DNA from: Flectonema sp. DT1601
Taxonomy: Eukaryota; Euglenozoa; Diplonemea; Diplonemida; Diplonemidae
DNA: 64,000 nucleotides
Assembly: GCA_964019425.1 (NCBI GenBank)
Contig: OZ025855.1
Location: 62,001-126,000, forward strand
Reading direction: 5' to 3'
A program made the translations under genes and the position numbers. Below are positions 48,969-57,694 of this stretch, piece by piece. The notes beneath the pieces were generated by a model, which was not told where the DNA came from, did not search any database, and saw nothing but the letters and a program-made list of their open reading frames with translations. The first letter of the stretch is position 1; each line of letters begins with the position of its first letter.

Positions 48969-49777
48969 TCAGTTGTTCTGTTTGCAAGGACATTCTTCAA
49001 AGAGTTTTAATCTGTTTTTTTTTAGGTGTGTTGTTTTTTTAGCTTCGAATCGACTAATAATTTTTTTTTTTTTTCTTTCACATACTCTCTATTAATATCA
49101 GTTGTGTACGAGACTGTTGACACTGAGTATGTTATGTCTCCAGTCACTCGAATACCAAAACAACCACTATGTACTAATTTATTATCTTTAGCATCGAAGG
49201 GGAAGTTAGAGCTAATAATCTGAACTGTTCCTTCGTTAGAATGATAAATAGGAATATGACCACTGTCATTCTTAGGAGACCAAGTATCAGGTGAATTCGG
49301 AAAGGTAATATGGTTTGATGGACTATCACCAGCCATCATAAGCTCATTAAAGAATTCCAATCTAAACGACGCGTGTGTAATAGAAGCCTGGCTTTTAGTT
49401 GGATTTCTCGCTTCGATTGTAAAAGCTAATACGCCTGTTGCTGTGTCTCCAGACGGATCTGACGTCAGCTCGTTTATTGAAACGTCACTCAACCAAATAT
49501 CACAACGTCGATAATAAAAATGATAAACCAATAACACACAGAGAGCTACAACCATAGCTGCAGACATTAATATCAATAAAATGGTTAATCCTTTCCATGA
49601 GAAACATGGATTTCCTTCTTTCTTAGCTACTCCTGAATCCAATCTTGTAAATGAAGGAGCATCTCCGTATTTTAACGCGGATGCTGATGGTCGATGAGCA
49701 ACTCCTCTTAACGCTCCAGGGTCTCTGTATAAAAGATACTCTTCGCTTGGATCACTTTTTCGAGTTAACATTTTCAA
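48969..49777 (-). CDS. Membrane-anchored LEA2/NHL-like protein, two exons
   Basis: Exon 1 is 49086-49777, exon 2 is 48969-49011. A 74-base GTATGT...ACAG intron (49012-49085, phase 2) joins them into 244 residues. Without splicing the frame would run through poly-Lys from the intron's A run. A single TM at about 65-88 is preceded by a 64-residue cytosolic tail. The outer part holds a beta-sandwich-like domain, with a strand ATGVLAFTIEARNPTKSQA whose RNP-type turn is typical of LEA2/NDR1-HIN1-like domains. The spliced end LKLFEECPCKQNN adds a final strand. Such type II membrane proteins are poorly understood outside plants. Possible acceptor TCTACTCAACAAG shortly before the ATG. Confidence 0.72.
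49012..49085 (-). other. Cis-spliced intron of the LEA2-like gene
   Basis: Sense strand GTATGTGAAAG to AAAAAACAG, 74 bases, phase 2. Joins INR-E to LKLFEEC. Confidence 0.7.
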
Positions 49778-50156
49778 AAAACTTGTTGAGTAGAAGGTGT
49801 TTATAAAAAAACTTGTTTAACATTCAAAAAAAAAAAAAAAAACTAATCATCATAATGAAGTCACCGACCTGTTAAAATTAACATTTAACTACATTTTATT
49901 AGAAAAAGTAAAGAAAAAAATAAATCTTAATAAAAATACGAAAGTACGAAAACAGGAGAAAGGGGAAAGAAACACATTTTGCGAATGTTATTTTATTCTT
50001 ATGAACGTAACACGAATATCTTTGAAGTGATGCCTCTAAACACACACAGTAATGAAATTCGTATCAATTCTTCAATTTTGCTTTACATCATTCACTTCTC
50101 ATTGAGGAAAGGTATCGATGATTGTTATAAAAAAGTGTAATTCCAAATCAAAAATA
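49778..50156. other. Intergenic spacer
   Basis: About 380 bases. A run of about 18 A (plus strand) near 49828-49845, which is a T run on the sense strand shortly upstream of the LEA2-like start. Nothing else seen. Confidence 0.5.
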
Positions 50157-52172
50157 TCATGTAGGTCTCCTAAAGTAAAGAGGGAAGTCAGAAATTGTTT
50201 TTATTGTTTGATTAAACCAACCAGACTGAACAACATCCTGAGACCACCAGTACACCCACTCAGCTCCATTTAACTTTGGGAGGTAGACACGAGCAGAAGT
50301 AGCATTTGATTCAGTGACTGGATGAATTAACCAATCAGCTCCAAACATGTATTGCATTGATACATCTTCTGATTCACATTGTGTTTCAGTTGGGAACTCT
50401 AAGAACATTGGTCTCAACATTGGCATTCCTGTTGCTACGGATTCATCATTCAGACGTTTGACGTAGTCTCTGAGGTCTTCACGGAGTCTCATCACAGCAA
50501 CAATCGCATTGTAGTGGTCTTGTTGTGGTGCGAGATTCCAAATCTCATTATCACCGTTTGTAGCACCACAAACATCTGATTTTGGTGGACCACCAGTTCT
50601 ATGACCATGAAGACGGAATAGAGGACAGAAAGCACCAAATTGAAACCATCTGACAACTAACTGTCTGAAGTCAGAAGACGATGGATCACCTCCACTGTAC
50701 CCTCCAATGTCAGTAGTCCAAAGTGGGATTCCAGACATAGCAACTCCTTGACTGATAGTGACTGCCTTCTTGAAGTCATCCCAATTAGATGAGATGTCAC
50801 CTGACCAAAGAGCAGCACCATTTGCCCAGGTACCAGACCAAGCATTACGAGACAGAATAAAGAATTCTCCTGGCTTGGCACCAATTTGTTCAAATCCTCT
50901 ACGGAATCCGTCAGACCAGTACTTCACCCAGGCAGGTAGGATTTCAGTGTCTGAACCAGCAAAGAGTTCCCACTGCCCTCCACTAATGTACTCGACGTGA
51001 TCAGGTTCTGATTCATCCATCCAAATAGCTCTTACTCCATACTTACCGTAACCACTCATCCATTTATTGAATGTGGTGTTCATGGTTTGAGGATTTGATG
51101 AGTCGATTAAACTATTTCCTGTCGGAGTGTTGTATTTCCAAATAGAGTCAGGATAGCCGTCTTTTGTTGATGTCGCGAGGTACTTCTTATCGAGGTATTC
51201 CTGCCAGTTACGAGATACATTCTGACCCATGAAAGGCCACAACGTGATCATTAACTCAATTCCCATTCCTTTTAACTCGTCAACCATTGCTTGTGGATCA
51301 GGCCAGCATTGTTCTTTAAGTCCGAAGTCACCCATCTGTTCCCAATGAAACCAATCAATTACAATCATTGAAATGGGAAGTCCTCTCTCGACGTATTCTC
51401 TGGCAACAGATAGAAGTTGTGTTTGGTTACGATATCTGTCCTTACACTGAATAAATCCTGTTGTCCAATATGGCATTGGAAGAGCATGACCTACAGCATC
51501 AACATACTGATTTAATAAATCAGCGTAATAACTGTGATCTGTAGTAGACACAGGGTTACCAGGTGTTGTAGTCACCCAGAAATCAACATTCTTCGTTGCA
51601 TGTGAAACCCATGTTGTTTCTTGTTCACTTATTGTAACATTTCCTAAAGAAGGAGCGTTCCAGACCATGCCATATCCGTGATCAGAAGCAAACCATGGGA
51701 TACTAACATCACCACCTCTACTCTTTGCGTAATAAAGAGAATCAGCGAATACTTTTGAGTATGGGAATTGATTAACAAGTCCAGTGCTGTGTTCACCAAG
51801 TCCATAAATCTTTTGAGTGTAGCCGGAAAATTTCATCTGAGCTGATACACTTCCGTGATGTGATCCGTTGAATGCCTGTCCGAAAGTAGGAGCTCCCTGT
51901 AAAAGAGTTTTCCCATCAGAAAGTCTGCTAACGATAGTGTTACCATCAGAATCAATTGATATTTTAATATTTCCATTTACTAACTCTCCTTCACTAACAT
52001 ATCTGTGAACTGTCTTCTTCTCAGGTGCTGATGCAGCTAACGCTGAAATTATTGGATCTTGAATACTTCCTCCAGGGGGTGCAATGCGAACCCTAACCGA
52101 ATTATCACCCCAAGGATCTAACCTTACCTGAAGTGCTGTGAGCACTACGATGCTTGTTATAATGTGTAACAT
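50157..52172 (-). CDS. GH31 glycoside hydrolase (alpha-xylosidase/alpha-glucosidase type)
   Basis: 671 residues with a hydrophobic N terminus (1-15) that acts as a signal peptide. The N-terminal beta domain (about 15-215) contains GLGEHSTG. The TIM barrel starts near 235 (MPYWTTGFIQCKDRYRNQ) and carries the nucleophile region IWMDESEPD, the acid/base motif LWSGDISSNWDDF, SGIPLWTTDIGG and RWFQFGAFCPLFRLHGHR. All catalytic positions are present. GH31 enzymes cut alpha-linked glucose or xylose from the non-reducing end. The motif set is that of the bacterial-type GH31 subgroup and not the lysosomal/ER glucosidase II type. Together with the secreted sulfatases it suggests extracellular or food-vacuole polysaccharide breakdown. 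There are no introns. Confidence 0.92.
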   Translation of the reverse strand: MLHIITSIVVLTALQVRLDPWGDNSVRVRIAPPGGSIQDPIISALAASAPEKKTVHRYVSEGELVNGNIKISIDSDGNTIVSRLSDGKTLLQGAPTFGQAFNGSHHGSVSAQMKFSGYTQKIYGLGEHSTGLVNQFPYSKVFADSLYYAKSRGGDVSIPWFASDHGYGMVWNAPSLGNVTISEQETTWVSHATKNVDFWVTTTPGNPVSTTDHSYYADLLNQYVDAVGHALPMPYWTTGFIQCKDRYRNQTQLLSVAREYVERGLPISMIVIDWFHWEQMGDFGLKEQCWPDPQAMVDELKGMGIELMITLWPFMGQNVSRNWQEYLDKKYLATSTKDGYPDSIWKYNTPTGNSLIDSSNPQTMNTTFNKWMSGYGKYGVRAIWMDESEPDHVEYISGGQWELFAGSDTEILPAWVKYWSDGFRRGFEQIGAKPGEFFILSRNAWSGTWANGAALWSGDISSNWDDFKKAVTISQGVAMSGIPLWTTDIGGYSGGDPSSSDFRQLVVRWFQFGAFCPLFRLHGHRTGGPPKSDVCGATNGDNEIWNLAPQQDHYNAIVAVMRLREDLRDYVKRLNDESVATGMPMLRPMFLEFPTETQCESEDVSMQYMFGADWLIHPVTESNATSARVYLPKLNGAEWVYWWSQDVVQSGWFNQTIKTISDFPLYFRRPT

Positions 52173-52667
52173 GTGTTGTTTGTTCGCTTTGATTTAAATA
52201 ATTTATGATTATAAAATTTAACTCACACAAAAAATCGCTTTCTATTTTATAAAGCTCAAAACCAAAACGATAATAGCAATTGCAGAATAGAGTTAAAGAA
52301 AAAGAGGATGACATATAAAAAAACAGCTTTCAAGAAGAAAAAAAAAAAAAAAAAAAAAAGCAACAGTATTTTTCATCCCTCATGATTTTGAAAAAAAAAC
52401 CAGAACGAGAAAGTTGCTTTGTTTTTTTTTTGTTTTTTTTTTTGAACTCATATTGCTGAGTTCAAAAAGTTTCAAATTGAATAATAAAATAAACTAAAAA
52501 ACTATTAAATAATTCGAAAAAGAAACCGGCAAAGACAAAGAAAAAACAAATTCATCACCTCTCTAGTTGTTAATATCGCACATTGAATCATTCTACTCTT
52601 CTCTTCCTTATTGGCTATCTAATTTAGTGTTTTGCAACACTTTGTTGTTACTACTTTTCATTTGAAT
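52173..52667. other. Intergenic spacer with hairpin
   Basis: About 495 bases. A run of about 20 A near 52340 and T runs at 52422-52443, then the hairpin at 52439-52468. No gene seen. Confidence 0.5.
52439..52468. repeat. 12-bp perfect hairpin in a T/A tract
   Basis: TTTTTGAACTCA and TGAGTTCAAAAA flank a six-base loop (TATTGC), 200 bases past the stop of the CAP-domain gene. It has the same design as the hairpin at 41046-41087: arms ending in T and A runs and a six-base loop. Confidence 0.6.
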
Positions 52668-55600
52668 CTAATTATCTTGTTGAGGTACTTCAGAGGAATC
52701 CTTCTGCTCGTCAATGGATTGGTTGCCTTCGTCTGGAGTTGGAAGAGCGTCTTTCCCGTCCTCGTCGGTTTGCCTTTCTGGTTGATCGACTGCTCCATCA
52801 GACTCTTCATCTTTTGGAAGGTTTTGCTCATCGTTGATTTCATTGGCAGGTTTGGCTACTTCAGTTGTATCCTCACTCTCTCCTTTTTGAAGGGGTGGCT
52901 CACCTTCATCTGATTGTTCACTTTCTCGTTGCTGAAGTGTTTCCATATCTTCTCCTTCCTGTAGTGGTTCCGTCTTCTGTTGATGTGATTCTTCCAGGTT
53001 TTCCACATCTCCCCCCTGTTGCTGAGGTGGCTCGCCTGGTTGTTCACCTTCAGACACTTCCTCATCTCCCTTTAGTTGGGGTTCAATCTCCTGTTGCTGA
53101 GGTGGTTCGCCTTCCTCTGGTTGTTCATCTTTCTGTTGCTGAGGTGTTTTCACATCTTCTCCTTCCTGTGGTGGTTCGGCCTCTTGCTGTGGTGATTGTT
53201 CTCCTTGTTCATCTCCTGATTCTTTTTTCTGTGACCCAATCATTTCAACCTCCTGTTGTTCACGTTCTTGTGTCTGTGGCTCACCTTCCACATCGTTGTC
53301 AAGAACTGATTCGTTTTCAGCGGGAATCTCATTCCTTTCTGACTCGTCTTCACCTTTTGTCTGATATTCTTCTTCGGGAGCTTTGTTTGTGTCATCGTCT
53401 ACCTGCTCATTAATACTTTCGGAATCCTCGTGATGTTGAATAACATCATCAGAGTCTTGATGTTTATCTTCAGGTTTGAAAACCTCATCCTCCTTCTTAC
53501 TGTCTGTGGGAGAGTCTTCACTATCGTCATGTGCAGGAGTGCTGTTCTCATTGTCTTGTTTATTATTTGTGGGAGTAGTTTCAACATCTGCCTCGAGACG
53601 ATCAGTTGTTTCACCACTCAGAGAATGTTTATCTTCAGAGTTGGTATCGTGTTTGATTTCTGATTGTTCTGATTGAGATATTAGTTCTTCTTCAAGTTGA
53701 GTCTCTGAGTTCTGTTTATCAGATTCGATAACTTGCTGAACATCTTGGGAGTCCTTTTCTTCAGACTGAGGTGGCTGTTTATCATCTTCAGGTTCTGCAG
53801 AAGTCTGTTCCTCATCTGAGGGAATACCTTCGACGTCCTCGCCACCCCCCTCAAGTTGAGTATCAGGTTGAGTATCAGGTTTGGATGTTTCTTGTGGCTC
53901 AGCTGGCTGATCCTCATTCTCTTTGAGTTGGTTTTCATCAGCTTCGATGTTATTAATTTCTTCTGAGGATTTAGCTGCTGGAGTAGCATCTTCTGATTGA
54001 TGGGACCGCTCTTCAGTTTCCTCATCCTCATCCTCATCCTCATCGAGTATCGAGTCTTGGGCAGCCACTTTGTCGTCGTGTTGGGTATTCAGTTCTTCTT
54101 TTGTTTCCAGTTCATGCTTCTGATTCTCATCTTCAGCAGATGCTAAACTGTCACTCTTTGAAATTTCCGTTTCATCTCTCTCGTTTTGGAATACCAACTC
54201 TTCTCTTTCAGGTACTTGTGGAATCGTATTGTTAGTGTTGTTGTTCGTAGCAGTTGCTTCATGTTCGGTGTTTTCTTCTTGTTGAGAAATAGCCTCACAA
54301 TGATCATCCTCGAGAGTTTCCTGGTCAGGAGTGTTCTGGTCAAGGGTTTCCTGTTCAGGTGTGTTCTGGTCAAGTGTATCCTGGTCAAGTGTATCCTGGT
54401 CAGGAGTGTTCTGGTCGAGTGTGTCCTGGTCAGGAGTGTTTTGGTCAAGAGTTTCCTCGTCAGGAGTATTCTGGTCAGTAGTGTTCTGTTCAGGAGGGTA
54501 ATTCTCTCTGTGAGAACTGTTGACTACTGGACTACCAAGAGGAATAGTATCGGCATGTGTGTCACTAACACTCACATCAGGAGAAGGGGAAGCAACATGA
54601 ATAGTAACATCTCCTTCAGATGCGTAGTCAGATTTCAAATGACTGTCAGGAGATATAATTCTTACTTTATGTTGTTCACTAGTAAGGTAATCTGGTGCAA
54701 CACTCTCTAAAGATTGATTAAAAGATGATAATATCGCAGAGTTTGGTTTGCAATGAAATCCGCTGGTAAAAATAACCACTACACAATCAACGGTAATAAT
54801 TCGATCTCTGTTTTTAGAGTACTTGCGAGAGATTGCGTGACCGATGCCAAGGACTTTGTTATTAGAATCGAATAATGATTTTCTGTTTGAACGAAGACGA
54901 TCACCGTCACAACAAATCATGTCAGCCAGAACAACCTCTGCCGGTAGCAACCCTGCGTATGAGTTAAATGAAAGATATATTGCTTCTTGACATCTCATGT
55001 CGTATTTTCCATATCTTTTTAGTCTCTCAGTCAGAGTGCTTCCATCAGCTCCAGTAGCTGTGTCAATAACGTTTACCTCCCTTGCTGCTAAGTCAGCTGC
55101 ATGTTGTCTTGCAGCCATGGTTAACCCAACTGATACTTCCTTTATAGGCTGTCGTAGTCCTCTAGTGTTGTTTAGATATTCAACAGCTTCTTCACATCCT
55201 TCAACTCCTTCTTTTGTTTTTATAATAAACTTCGAATCGTCATTTACAGGAATACGAAGAGTGTTGTGTGTTATAAAACATTGCATTCTGTTGTGTAGTA
55301 ATTCTACACACTGAGAAGGTTCACGACGTGCTTCGATAATAAATTCGAGAATACGATTTTCAACACAAGAAAGAAGACGTTCACCGCGAGATATTCCTTT
55401 CAGCTCACTAGGAAGACCTGAAACAGGACTCAGAGTTGGAAGATCGATATCATTCAAAATAGATTCTGCTTTTGAGGAATCCTCAGCTAGTTTTGTTATT
55501 TTTGGTTTTATGGATTTTGGTTTTACAGGCGGTGCTGATGCTTCCTTTTTCTTCTTCAATTCTAACTGTCGAGTTTCTTCTTCTTCCAGTTCGCGGCGGG

Positions 55601-57293
55601 TATTTTCCTTTGCTTTCCATTCAGCAAGTTTCTTTTTCATGCGTTTTTCGCGGTTTTCAGCTTTTTTCTTTTCGTCTTGCTCTCGTTCTTTTCGTCGATC
55701 GTCAGATAATTTGTTGAATTTCTCGTCTTCTTGTTTTCGTTGATGGAACTCATCAATTTCTTGTTTCTTTTTGTCTTCTTCTTTTTGTCTCTTTAGTTTC
55801 AGAAGCCGCATCTTCTTATCGGCGTTGTCACGTTCGGCCGCCTCTTTTTCGCGGATTTTGTTGGCCTCGTCGGCTTTTCTCTCTCTCTCCAACTCGAGTT
55901 GCTTTTTCATTTGATTTTGTCGAGCCTGTCGTTGCTTGTCTTTCTTGTTGTGTTCTTGCAGCTCTCGTTTCTTCTGCATTTCTCTCTCTTCAGCGATGCG
56001 TTTTTTGTGTTCTTCCACCGCAGAGACACCTTCAGGGAGCTTCTCAGCTTGTATTAATACTTCTCTGTGACGAAGTTGTTTCGCTCTTTTGACTTCTTCT
56101 TTGCGGCGTCGTAGACGTTTTTGAGCTTCTCCAGTTGCGATAGAATTGAGAATGTCGTTTATAATATTTTTAATTAATAAAACATTCGAACGGTTGTGTT
56201 TCTTCAACTGTTCCGCTTCCTTTGAGGGAGTAGTGTAGTTGCTGGCCAGTTCGTGTTCTTCTTGTCTCCGTTCTTTTATGATACGTTTTTGCTGTTCGCG
56301 GAGTTTCATTTTTTCAGTGAGTCGGTGTTTTGCTGCTCCAGAAGAGACTTCTGTAATGATTTCATCGATAATTGTTTGACAGATTAAGAGGCCAATCTTG
56401 TTAGGAATAGCAGTTCGGATAGCAGTTCTCTTTCCCTGCTGACGATTTTGTTTTTTCGGTTTTGGAGCAGCCACCGCAACACACGACATCGGAGATTCAT
56501 CACCAACTTCCTCCAGCTTCTTTTTCCGCTCTTCTCGTTCCTTTTTTTGAACCTTTAAATTCCGTTCTACTTTCTGTCTGAGTGCCTTCTTTTGACGTTC
56601 CTTTGCCTTCGCTTTTAATAATTCCTCTTCCTCTTCCAGAAGTTTCTTGTTACGTCTCTTATTCTGCAGGTCTTCAATTAATTGTTTTTGTCTGTTGGTC
56701 CAGGAAGGCTTTTCACCAGCTGGTTGCGATGTTGGCTTATCACTCGAAGCATCGTCTGTCCATTGTGGGGGTTCTTTTGATGGAACAGAGGAACACCTGT
56801 TCAGCGCCAACTCCGGAGATGTCGGGGCAGCGTTTGCTAAAGGTAACGGTTTTGGTTGATAAAAATAAGAGTACCCAACCTGCTTGTTATCTCCATTCTG
56901 TTGAGCTGACAAGTTGTCGAGAAACGTTTGAATTTCTTCTAATGTTTGTCTCAAGATTTCTGTATCTCCAGCAACAATTAAATCTTTCCCATCTTCATCT
57001 AATATGAACCCAAAAGACGATAGAAGCTGTCCTAAAATATCCCAATTAAACTTACGAATAGCTGGTGAGCAATACTCGTCTTCTGTACATCCCAAATCGG
57101 GGATAATGCCAAGACTGACACCAAGTCTTTTAGACATAACAGATAACAGTCTGTGTAAGGCATGTCCATTTTCTACACAATCAGAATCCAGAATGTTTAA
57201 TCTCACTAATTTCTTATCATTGGAAGCCTTTATTGATCTTCCTAAAGCTCCATTAGCTACCAGCCAGTGAACAGCCTCCCCAGACAATTGCAT
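52668..57293 (-). CDS. CH-like / coiled-coil / CAP-domain protein, 1541 residues
   Basis: Residues 1-130 resemble the CH-like domain of SPEF1-type axonemal proteins (KFNWDILGQLLSSFGF, AGDTEILRQTLEEIQTFL). About 190-610 is a very charged, Lys/Glu/Arg-rich helical coiled coil. Residues 650-850 form a CAP (SCP/PR-1) domain: LEFIIEARREPSQCVELL, VGLTMAARQHAADLA, GADGSTLTERLKRYG, DRIITVDCVVVIFTSGF. From 880 to the end it is acidic and disordered, with DQNTPDQDTLDQ repeats (about 54290-54480) and PPQQ..EGE repeats. CAP domains are usually secreted, but this one is embedded in a cytosolic, cytoskeleton-like protein. Possible leader acceptor ACAACAATAG directly before the ATG. Probably a flagellar or basal-body structural protein; function inferred from architecture only. 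Confidence 0.85.
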   Translation of the reverse strand: MQLSGEAVHWLVANGALGRSIKASNDKKLVRLNILDSDCVENGHALHRLLSVMSKRLGVSLGIIPDLGCTEDEYCSPAIRKFNWDILGQLLSSFGFILDEDGKDLIVAGDTEILRQTLEEIQTFLDNLSAQQNGDNKQVGYSYFYQPKPLPLANAAPTSPELALNRCSSVPSKEPPQWTDDASSDKPTSQPAGEKPSWTNRQKQLIEDLQNKRRNKKLLEEEEELLKAKAKERQKKALRQKVERNLKVQKKEREERKKKLEEVGDESPMSCVAVAAPKPKKQNRQQGKRTAIRTAIPNKIGLLICQTIIDEIITEVSSGAAKHRLTEKMKLREQQKRIIKERRQEEHELASNYTTPSKEAEQLKKHNRSNVLLIKNIINDILNSIATGEAQKRLRRRKEEVKRAKQLRHREVLIQAEKLPEGVSAVEEHKKRIAEEREMQKKRELQEHNKKDKQRQARQNQMKKQLELERERKADEANKIREKEAAERDNADKKMRLLKLKRQKEEDKKKQEIDEFHQRKQEDEKFNKLSDDRRKEREQDEKKKAENREKRMKKKLAEWKAKENTRRELEEEETRQLELKKKKEASAPPVKPKSIKPKITKLAEDSSKAESILNDIDLPTLSPVSGLPSELKGISRGERLLSCVENRILEFIIEARREPSQCVELLHNRMQCFITHNTLRIPVNDDSKFIIKTKEGVEGCEEAVEYLNNTRGLRQPIKEVSVGLTMAARQHAADLAAREVNVIDTATGADGSTLTERLKRYGKYDMRCQEAIYLSFNSYAGLLPAEVVLADMICCDGDRLRSNRKSLFDSNNKVLGIGHAISRKYSKNRDRIITVDCVVVIFTSGFHCKPNSAILSSFNQSLESVAPDYLTSEQHKVRIISPDSHLKSDYASEGDVTIHVASPSPDVSVSDTHADTIPLGSPVVNSSHRENYPPEQNTTDQNTPDEETLDQNTPDQDTLDQNTPDQDTLDQDTLDQNTPEQETLDQNTPDQETLEDDHCEAISQQEENTEHEATATNNNTNNTIPQVPEREELVFQNERDETEISKSDSLASAEDENQKHELETKEELNTQHDDKVAAQDSILDEDEDEDEETEERSHQSEDATPAAKSSEEINNIEADENQLKENEDQPAEPQETSKPDTQPDTQLEGGGEDVEGIPSDEEQTSAEPEDDKQPPQSEEKDSQDVQQVIESDKQNSETQLEEELISQSEQSEIKHDTNSEDKHSLSGETTDRLEADVETTPTNNKQDNENSTPAHDDSEDSPTDSKKEDEVFKPEDKHQDSDDVIQHHEDSESINEQVDDDTNKAPEEEYQTKGEDESERNEIPAENESVLDNDVEGEPQTQEREQQEVEMIGSQKKESGDEQGEQSPQQEAEPPQEGEDVKTPQQQKDEQPEEGEPPQQQEIEPQLKGDEEVSEGEQPGEPPQQQGGDVENLEESHQQKTEPLQEGEDMETLQQRESEQSDEGEPPLQKGESEDTTEVAKPANEINDEQNLPKDEESDGAVDQPERQTDEDGKDALPTPDEGNQSIDEQKDSSEVPQQDN
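54290..54480 (-). repeat. Coding repeat, DQNTPDQ(D/E)TL type
   Basis: Five-residue units (DQxTx) of 15 bases repeat about twelve times in the acidic tail of the CAP-domain protein; near-identical codons indicate recent slippage expansion. Confidence 0.8.
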
Positions 57294-57694
57294 TGCTATT
57301 GTTGTTAGTTATTCAAAGTCATCAGGGGGGAAATGGAGATGCTGTGATTTATGAAAATAATAATAATAATATCAAAATCCACGTTACCTCCACTTAAGAA
57401 TTTTTAACTCTAAAAAATGTAGATTTTGTACTTTTCTACTTGGATTATTTGTTTTTGTTTTTTTTTTTGTTTTTGTTTTTGTTTTTGTTTTTGTTTTTGT
57501 TTTTGTTTTTGTTTTTGTTTTTGTTTTTGTTTTTGTTTTCGTTTTTGTTTTTGTTTTCGTTTTTTTTTTTTTTTTTTTTGTTCTTTCATTCTATTCAAAG
57601 TTTTGCTTCTTTCTTTATGAAATCTAATACGTCTGTACCCAAGACAAAATAAATCTAACTTGTGCGTCACTTAATTGCACTACTGAGTCTTTAT
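57294..57694. repeat. Spacer with (GTTTTT)n microsatellite
   Basis: Between APC5 and the CAP-domain gene. A hexanucleotide repeat GTTTTT, with two GTTTTC variants, runs from about 57451 to 57559, about sixteen units, followed by a T run. The remainder of the spacer shows nothing. Confidence 0.9.

Noticed and set aside
57451-57579. CRISPR-like or telomeric repeat
   Set aside because: It is a plain hexanucleotide microsatellite without spacers, internal to a gene array.
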